Notes under the pieces: model-generated | The model's input: the letters and a program-made list of their open reading frames with translations, nothing else | What the model was told of the DNA's origin: nothing | Databases searched by the model: none | In this document: in pieces, positions 56,950 to 64,000 of the stretch | How positions within the stretch are numbered: position 1 is the stretch's first letter | Layout: each line of letters opens with the position of its first letter | Program-made: the position numbers and the translations under genes | Origin: Malus domestica | Lineage: Eukaryota; Streptophyta; Magnoliopsida; Rosales; Rosaceae | DNA: 64,000 bases | Reading direction: 5' to 3' | Assembly: GCF_042453785.1 (NCBI RefSeq) | Contig: NC_091675.1 | Span: forward strand, 7,452,501 to 7,516,500

Positions 56950-58155
56950 ATGGAATATTCCGGCGACGAGTACGACATCATCGTAGTCGGAGCTGGCATC
57001 ATGGGGAGCTCCACCGCCTACCAGACATCTAAACGCAGCCAAAAGACCCTCCTCCTCGAGCAATTCGACTTCCTCCACCACCGCGGCTCCTCCCACGGCG
57101 AGTCCCGCACGATTCGCGCCACTTACCCGGAGGACTACTACTCCCCGCTGGTCATGGAGTCTTACAAGCTCTGGCAGCAAGCGGAATCCGAGATCGGCTA
57201 CAATGTCTACTTCAAAGCCCACCAACTGGATATGGCTCCGGCGAACGACAAGGTTCTCCACGCCGTCGTGGAGAGCTGTCGGAAAAATTTTGTCGCGTTT
57301 AGGGTCATGAACAGGGACCAGCTGGATCAGGAGTTTTCGGGTCGGGTTATGATTCCGGAGGATTGGGTGGGTGTGGTGACAGAGCACGGTGGGGTTATTA
57401 AACCCACCAAGGCGGTGTCCATGTTTCAAACGCTCGCTTTGCAGAACGGCGCCGTTTTGAGGGATAACATGGAGGTGAAGGGTGTGGAGAGAGATAGGGT
57501 GAGAGGAGGGGTTTGGGTGTGCACAGCAAATGGGGAGAGGTTTTGGGGGAAGAAGTGTGTGGTGACAGTTGGCGCGTGGACGACAAAGTTAGTTAAAACG
57601 GTTGGTGGGGTCGAACTGCCGATACAGCCGCTGGAAACCACCGTGTGTTACTGGCGGATTAAGGAGGGGCACGAGGGTGGTTTTGCCATTGGAGGTGACT
57701 TCCCAACGTTTGCTAGCTACGGAAACCCTTACATTTATGGGACACCTTCTTTGGAGTATCCCGGTTTGATCAAGGTCGCCGTGCATGGCGGGTACCCGTG
57801 TGACCCTGATAACAGGCCTTGGGGTCCCGGGAACCCGCTGGCTCCGTTGAAGGAGTGGATAGAGGGGAGGTTCTCCGGCGTAGTTGACTCCGGTGGGCCG
57901 GTGGCTACGCAGTTGTGCATGTACTCAATGACCCCGGATGAGGATTTTGTGATTGATTTCTTGGGTGGGGAGTTTGGGAAGGATGTGGTGGTGGGCGGGG
58001 GGTTTTCGGGTCACGGGTTCAAGATGTCGCCGGTGGTGGGGAGGATTTTGGCTGACCTTGCGCTTACTGGGGAGGCCCAAGGAGTGGAGCTAAAGCACTT
58101 CAGGATAGCAAGGTTTCAAGAGAATCCCAAAGGCAATGCCAAACACTTTCTGTAA
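56950..58155 (+). CDS. SOX: Sarcosine oxidase-like FAD-dependent amine oxidase
   Basis: Single-exon gene of 401 residues in the monomeric sarcosine oxidase/PIPOX family. These enzymes oxidise N-methylated amino acids (sarcosine, pipecolate) to an imine or formaldehyde product plus H2O2. The Rossmann FAD motif is IIVVGAGIMGSS (Gly14-x-Gly16-x-x-Gly19). SSHGESRTIRATYPE follows, as in this family. Cys323 in QLCMYSMTPDEDFVID matches the Cys that binds FAD covalently. VGGGFSGHGFKMSP is the closing family motif. The C terminus KHFL is not a standard peroxisomal PTS1, although plant homologues have been reported as peroxisomal. It resembles Arabidopsis At2g24580 (from memory). The first 300 codons are strikingly G+C-rich compared with the flanks. 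Confidence 0.93.
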   Translation: MEYSGDEYDIIVVGAGIMGSSTAYQTSKRSQKTLLLEQFDFLHHRGSSHGESRTIRATYPEDYYSPLVMESYKLWQQAESEIGYNVYFKAHQLDMAPANDKVLHAVVESCRKNFVAFRVMNRDQLDQEFSGRVMIPEDWVGVVTEHGGVIKPTKAVSMFQTLALQNGAVLRDNMEVKGVERDRVRGGVWVCTANGERFWGKKCVVTVGAWTTKLVKTVGGVELPIQPLETTVCYWRIKEGHEGGFAIGGDFPTFASYGNPYIYGTPSLEYPGLIKVAVHGGYPCDPDNRPWGPGNPLAPLKEWIEGRFSGVVDSGGPVATQLCMYSMTPDEDFVIDFLGGEFGKDVVVGGGFSGHGFKMSPVVGRILADLALTGEAQGVELKHFRIARFQENPKGNAKHFL

Positions 58156-59530
58156 ATCTATGTAACAATCCTCTGCATGTGCATCTGTTACCCTTCATTT
58201 CTTGTCGTGATCCGTTATGGTTGCTCATGCAACAGCTGTTTGTGTTTTTTTGTGTTCAACAGAAATATTCCTGTGCTTTGTAAAAAGTAAAAAACTACTT
58301 TTTGTTTGACTAGAGCGAATATTTATATTCCTGTGTTTTATAAAAAGTTAAAAACTGATTTTCTTTTTGTTTGAGTAGTGATGGTGTTAACGGGTTTAAC
58401 AGTTGGGTTGTTAAAAGAAAGGAAAATTGGTGAGATTCCGAGTTGCACCATGGTACATAGGTATGATTAAAACCGACCCAAAAAACCCTAATTTTCGAAA
58501 GAGAGCATTTGTTTGAACTTGACCCGATGAGAGGTTTGGTCTCTAAACCAAAAACTCGTGAGCATTGGTCCTTCAAACATTTCACATAATAGAACAACGG
58601 TCATTCTGGTTTTGACCTCTAAGAATCATTGTTCCACATTATAAAAAATTCATGTAAATATACTCGCAAATTTTTAGTTCCACGACAAAACTCCAATTGG
58701 GTCAAAAGTCCTGAAGCCAATACTCCGATTTTCTCTTCTCGAACTATGAAATAGTCAAAATTCTAGAAAATTAAAGATAAAAGCAGTAATACACGCCTGA
58801 AAATTTACATTACACGATGACATCGTCATCACAAAGAAAGTACTAGGTTGGAGCTTTTGGTTACACAGCTAAACTCTCTCTAGTTTATATAGGGAAGTAC
58901 TAACAGCAGCTAGGATGTACAACCTTTGGTTGGGTGTTGAGTAAACAAATGAACTATGCTTGTTTCCCTATCATCAAACTTTCTTTTCTTATTAGATGCA
59001 ACCAAGCTTCTGGGATTCATTGACGTTAAAACTGCCAATCTGCGTCGCTCGGTTGTGGTGGAAAATAACAAATCGATCTAACAGCATCTAGGAAGAACAA
59101 AAAAATAGTAGATTTAAGCTTCCAACTTTAATACCCAATAAAGCATAAACATCGTCGGGACACGGGACTCCCAAGCCCTTCAAAATGTGAACCTGCAATG
59201 CAACACAAGTCAAATGTCTCGCATAAGTTTTGAGCTTCATAAATATATTCAAACCAGAATTTCCCCAACCGAAAGACATATAAAAAGAAAAAGAGCAGTG
59301 ACTTTCACGCTCCCGTTTTCTCTTTCTACACTCTATTCCTTACTTATGTCTCGTGATTCTCTTTTTAGTGTATTCAATCCAAAGACTAGAAAAAGGGAGG
59401 AGTGCAAGGGGAGAAAAGAGGAGTGCCAACATCGGAACAAAAAAAGAGCAACTAACGAAGAACATCCATAAAAGCAGTAAAACCGATATGCAACACCACC
59501 TGACGAGAATCTCTAACCACTTCTGGCTTT
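58156..59530. other. 3' flanks of the convergent SOX and coiled-coil genes
   Basis: The convergent transcripts must end here. Two near-identical 'tattcctgtg' words at 58264 and 58327 begin a short duplication ('ttgtaaaaagtaaaaac' type). On the minus strand, an acceptor-like 'tgttgcattgcag' at about 59193 and donor-like 'tcgtcaggtggtg' near 59500 suggest that the coiled-coil gene may have a spliced 3'UTR. This is inference only. Confidence 0.45.
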
Positions 59531-62500
59531 TCAGATTGCAAAAGTAGCAAGAAGCGCATGCAGTACAGCCCAATATAATATAATGCCAAGCCGTAAAACA
59601 GGTTTCCGCATTAGAGCCCGATCACAAGACATCCTGTATGGTTGTGTACAAGATGATTTAGTTATCACAAAATCTAGGTAAGTTTCCAATTGAAATATTA
59701 CCAAGAAAAGAAAATAAGGACTGGACATGCTTACCAAAGGCCATCGACCATGTCACTCACGGGTCTAGTAAATCTTGGAACAATTCTTGAAGTCGTGAGT
59801 GACTTGAAACCATGAACTACAGCCGAAGAAACAAACAAATGTTAAACCAGTAAGAAATGCCTTCAGTGACTTATCTGACTTGGTATTGAACGGGAAAGAC
59901 CAGTAAAAGATGGCAGCAATTATATCAGCATAGGATTACCTTTATCATCCTCTTCATCTTCCAACCTACCACTGCTCCCAGAATCCATATCTATGGCAAT
60001 CGCAACTTGGTCATTATTGCCTTTGCGCAAACTGCGGACTTGAGGTGCAACGGAGGTCCCAGCTACTGCCCAGTTGTTTTTCTATTAAAAATCCACAAAA
60101 TAAAGTCATTAGTGACATTACAATACTCTGAAAGAGGCCTCTAAAATGTGAGTTTGTAAATAAATAACATATAACAATCTCACCGCAGGCTCAACCTCAA
60201 CAATTTCAGAGGTGCTGCTAGTTCCCCGGCCAGAATCTCCCACACCGTCAAGCAAATTTAGCCGTGATTCCTTCTCATGTAAAGACTTCTCAAGAGTTTC
60301 TCCTTTGCGCGTTAATTCTTCTACCTTACTCCTTTCTACTTGCAACAGTGTATCCTTACTCTGAGCCACAGCTCGTAGATCCCCCAATTCTTGAATTACA
60401 AAATCAATCTTTTTCTTTAATATTTCCTTGTGGTCAGAAACTTGATCATTGTTCTGATCCCCATTGTGCATCCCGACCCGAGCAATATTCATATCAAGCC
60501 ATGTTAGTAACTCATGGATCTCTTCCGAATTTCTCTTGTTGCTGGTTTGTGATGCAGCAAGAACATCATTCGTGCACCTAGTGACCTCTTGCCTTAAGAA
60601 GGATATCTCATCATCCCGTTCTTGCAACTGTGATTGGAGCTTTTCCACCTCAGCAAGGAGGCTTGCAGATAGATGATGTAGCTCATCAAACTTACTGACA
60701 GTGATGGAAAGCTTTTTCATAACCTTCCCGCGGGAAGTTTCAAGGTTCTCCAAATCTAGATTCTTTTGTTCCACAACCTTTTCCAGTTCCTTAATCCTGG
60801 AAGTGTGACCTTGCATCTGCACCTCCTCATCATCAAGTGCTTGCATTAGGTCCTCAATCTCTGCAATCACAAGCAATTTTGATAATTGGTGCCAAAATAA
60901 CCGTTTTAAATTTCACTTAAAGAAAAAAAAAATTATTTGAAAATGTGTGAAATTCAACAGCAGTAACTGAAGTAATAGTAGATTCAATAACTGACCTTGA
61001 TCTTTAGCAGCAATCACATCAGTCAGTGATCTGACCCTCTCTTGTAACTCGGTAGAAGTAGCACAGCCATCTTCTAACTCATTCACTCTCTGCTCCAATA
61101 AGTTATGTTCGCCATTCATCACTTCCACCCGTTTCTCCAAATCATGCACCAAAGATTTTGAAGATTGAAGCTCCATCGAATAACTCGTTGCAGCTGCTTC
61201 AGCATGCTTGATTTGACTTACAAGCTCCATGCAAATCCTTTCCCTTTGAACGTCCTTCTCCTGAAGCTCTTTCTGCAACTTTGAAATGGTAATCTTCAAC
61301 TCCTTTTGGCCACCTTCCACAATTTCAGTTGTCAGAGAACCAAAATCACTCACAGTTGACAATAGCATGTCTGTCATACTCCTGACACGTTCCTCAGAGC
61401 GAAACTGATCTTCTCCACTAAATGAAAGTCCATCCTCAGAAAGTTCTGCTAGCTTCAATCTCATCCCTTGTTCTCCAGCAGACCAACCATTTCCAACCAA
61501 TTCAGCTTTTCTTCTACCCATTTCCATAACTGATTTAGTGCATGCTTCAAAAAGCAAGGCAATATTTCTGCGCAAAAGAAGAAGCTCATTATCCTTTTCC
61601 TTTTCAACCATTTCCATATGCAACAAGTCTCTCTTCAAGGATTCAAATGACTCATTTTTGGAAGTTAATTCTCCACGAACAATTGCCATTGATTTAGATA
61701 TACTGCTAGCCTTTTCATGTAATGAAATTGAGTGTTCATCTAATTTTTCTTTAAGCAAACCAATCTCCATCTCCAGTTCTTGCAGATAATGCCTTGCATG
61801 AGTAAAGATTTCAATTATAAAATTGTCATCAAATTGGCCATGCATGTTGGAGTCTGACCAAGAATTCGTCGAAATAAAGTTCTCCTGAACAGGGAAGCCA
61901 AAATTAAAAGATGAGAAAATAATGAACGAAATGATACTAAATTAAAATAATAAGAGTGAAGAGTGCTTCACATCAAATTTAAAGACTATAATTGCCATAC
62001 AAAATATAACAGTAAAATTATAAACAATTATGATACAAGAATAATAGTCCTCAGTGATGATGATAATAACAGTAAAGGTAATGATAAGATTATTACTATA
62101 ATTCAAATTTTGGATCCAAAGTGGCGTGACTGTATTTATTTCTTCATTCTTAATCCCACATACTGTAACATGAGTCCCAATTACTTTTAGCGAAGCTAAT
62201 GCCATGCCATCTGTCACATCGTTTTCTAACCAATAAGTGGAATTTATAAATAAAGCAGACCTATAAAATAAATAGACCAGAGAGAAATACATATACATGA
62301 AATCAATTCTTCAATAATCATTTCTAACTTAAGGGGCTTCATTTCTATTTCTAACCAGCTCACTGCAGTCAACAAAGTATACATTTTTCAAACAAAACCA
62401 TTGCACTCGTTTGACTTTAAATGAAGTTTACTTGAATTTTCGGGCACAGGGAAGGTACGACAGAGTTGAAACAAAGGCATACAAAATAAAGGACTTATAA

Positions 62501-64000
62501 TTGGTAGAAAACGGCCTTTGACAAGCCATATAGAATGATAAGAATATTGAAATACGAGCATATCATACTGGAACAAATAATCAAGCGTGCACATAAAAAA
62601 AAAGCACCTTGTCTGATTTACTCGTGATGAATCCATTGCTTGTAGTGAAAAGGGGCACATCAACCACATCAGCAGCACTGCTTGATTTGAGGCAGGAACC
62701 AATACCAGACTCCAGGTTTTGCAAAAATACCAAGTCCTGGTGAAAAACACCAGCCAATAAACTAGTGACATCATGAAACCCCTTCCTGAGTTGATCTACA
62801 CCAGACTTTAGTCCTGAAAATTCAGAAAATTGGTGTTTTCTTTCCTCAGAGTGAGCAGTAGAAACCATTTCAAGATGTGAAAGAGCTTCGAGTTTGGCAG
62901 CCTCTGCAAGATCCCTTTCCTTGGAGAGTATAGCAAGTTCACTCGCAGATTTTGCTAGCTCTTCCTGGAGACCATCATTCCTCTCTTGAACCTCATTCAG
63001 TTCTGCAAGGAGTAGCTCTGCTGCTCTTTTGGATTTCCTAGCTTCTTGTTCTGAAGAAGCCATATTCGCATGCAAATCACAGCACATTTTCCCAATTTGT
63101 TCTAACTTCAAAACTGGATCACCAGAATTAGCATCATCTGCAACATCAATGTTTCCTAGAATATTTATGATTAAGCTCAAAGTATTTCCTTTCTCCTGCA
63201 AATTGTTCTCAGTTTCTTTCAAACAATTCCGCAAGAATAAACTCTCAGACTGTAGGGCTTCTACTCTCCCTGGATAAGCGGACAAATCCCTGAACTTTTG
63301 TTCATATTCTGCAAGTTTACCTTCGCCTATCTTGATCTCAGATCTCAAGCGTTCCACCTCAGAATTGATCTCGTCAATATTTTGTTTCAGACTGTCACGC
63401 TGTTGCACCAATTGCTTTCCTTTTCTAACTGCAACATTTAACTTCTCTCTAACAGAAGCTGACTTCTGCTCCTCCTGATTAAGAAGACCTTGCAACTCAT
63501 TCACTTTTTTATCTAGCACTTCTAACTCACAAGCCAAAGACCGTTGCTTCTCCACATATCCATCTCTCTCCTCCTTCACATCAAAAATTTCACGTTGAAC
63601 CTCCTCCAGCTCTTTCTTCAAAGCAACTATATCTGATTCAGCAATATCAGGTGTGCTTGTGCTTCTCGCTTCAACAACCATTGCTTCAGAAATTTCAGTA
63701 CCATCGGCTGTAACCCCAAACACTGGTTTCTCAGAGGAAAGAGTTGCATAATTCTCTAAAAGCTTATTCAGTAACCCTTCCAAGCACTCAATGCTTCTTT
63801 CACCAGAATACTCAGACTTTGTTCCAGGATCCTGCAATGCATCAGTGACCAGACCCTGCAACCTTCTTATATCATCTTCTATGCTGAGAATTTGCTTCTC
63901 ATTCCCTAGCAGCTTGGCTACATTCTCCTGCAAATCAGAAACTTCCTCCCGCAGTTTTTCATTCTCAAGCTCAAACTCAGCTGCCTTTGCTGAAAGTTTA
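59531..64000 (-). CDS. Long coiled-coil protein with C-terminal membrane anchor (5' part beyond window)
   Basis: Six exons are visible (64000+ to 62608, 61884-60996, 60860-60184, 60081-59940, 59816-59735, 59633-59531) and join in one frame. They give the last 1,095 codons of a protein that continues off the right edge. It is nearly all heptad-rich Glu/Lys/Leu coiled coil (e.g. LKKELEEVQREIFDVKEERD). The acidic non-coiled segment SGSSGRLEDEEDDK follows, then a basic linker and a hydrophobic C terminus, LGIILYWAVLHALLATFAI, right before the stop. This plan fits a tail-anchored golgin-like tether of the Golgi/endosome membranes. Arabidopsis TNO1 (At1g24460) and At4g31570 have the same design from memory. 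I favour an At4g31570 orthologue, because that gene is, as I recall, adjacent to RSZ22. Confidence 0.85.

Noticed and set aside
56860-57429. 189-aa minus-strand open frame opposite the sarcosine oxidase gene
   Set aside because: It is a mirror frame of a G+C-rich coding region. The plus frame has all FAD motifs.
59088-59279. Separate 63-aa gene downstream of the coiled-coil gene
   Set aside because: Only an acceptor-like site and a short frame are seen. It is more likely a 3'UTR exon of the coiled-coil transcript.

Overview
The window is plant nuclear DNA. Genes are intron-rich with GT-AG introns, and they encode typical angiosperm proteins: an organellar bacterial-type topoisomerase, an RS2Z/RSZ splicing factor, a cyclic-nucleotide-gated channel, a nucleotide-sugar transporter, a UDP-rhamnose synthase and a UDP-glycosyltransferase. 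AT-rich intergenic DNA is full of MITEs, SINEs, LTR remnants and a LINE. Two solo LTRs with a 5S rRNA-like core (Cassandra type), together with several small repeat families, remind me of Rosaceae, perhaps apple or pear. That taxonomic guess rests on memory and was not checked.

Layout: (1) 69-9872, minus: a 22-exon type IA DNA topoisomerase, complete. (2) 12170-15369, plus: a SURP/CID (CHERP-like) splicing factor, head-to-head with the topoisomerase across a 2.3-kb gap holding a nested MITE. (3) 16911-19451, plus: a seven-exon UGNT1-like nucleotide-sugar transporter. (4) 19914-22859, minus: a CNGC14-like channel, convergent with the transporter. (5) 26686-28572, minus: an RSZ21/22-type splicing factor. 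(6) 31659-33679, minus: a UGT90A-like glycosyltransferase whose only intron carries a Cassandra solo LTR. (7) 33.7-46.7 kb: a transposon-rich desert with a LINE remnant (about 40.2-43.5 kb) split by a 695-bp DNA element. (8) 46724-48884, plus: UDP-L-rhamnose synthase (RHM), followed by a broken copy of its second exon near 50.2-50.8 kb. (9) 52.9-55.0 kb: a long-terminal-inverted-repeat MULE carrying what looks like a bZIP gene fragment, itself inserted in another element. (10) 56015-56646: a TRIM retroelement just upstream of (11) a single-exon sarcosine-oxidase-like gene at 56950-58155. (12) 59531-64000+, minus: the C-terminal 1,095 codons of a very long coiled-coil protein ending in a membrane anchor.

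The genes are not one pathway. Several neighbours (topoisomerase/SURP protein; RSZ22/CNGC14/sarcosine oxidase/coiled-coil protein) recall, from memory, two related Arabidopsis blocks on chromosomes 2 and 4, so the gene order is probably ancestral microsynteny. I see no new defence, biosynthetic or regulatory system. The unusual material is in the mobile DNA: at least ten insertions whose ends and target-site duplications can be read directly, several of them nested. All intron-exon structures were inferred by eye from splice sites and reading-frame continuity.
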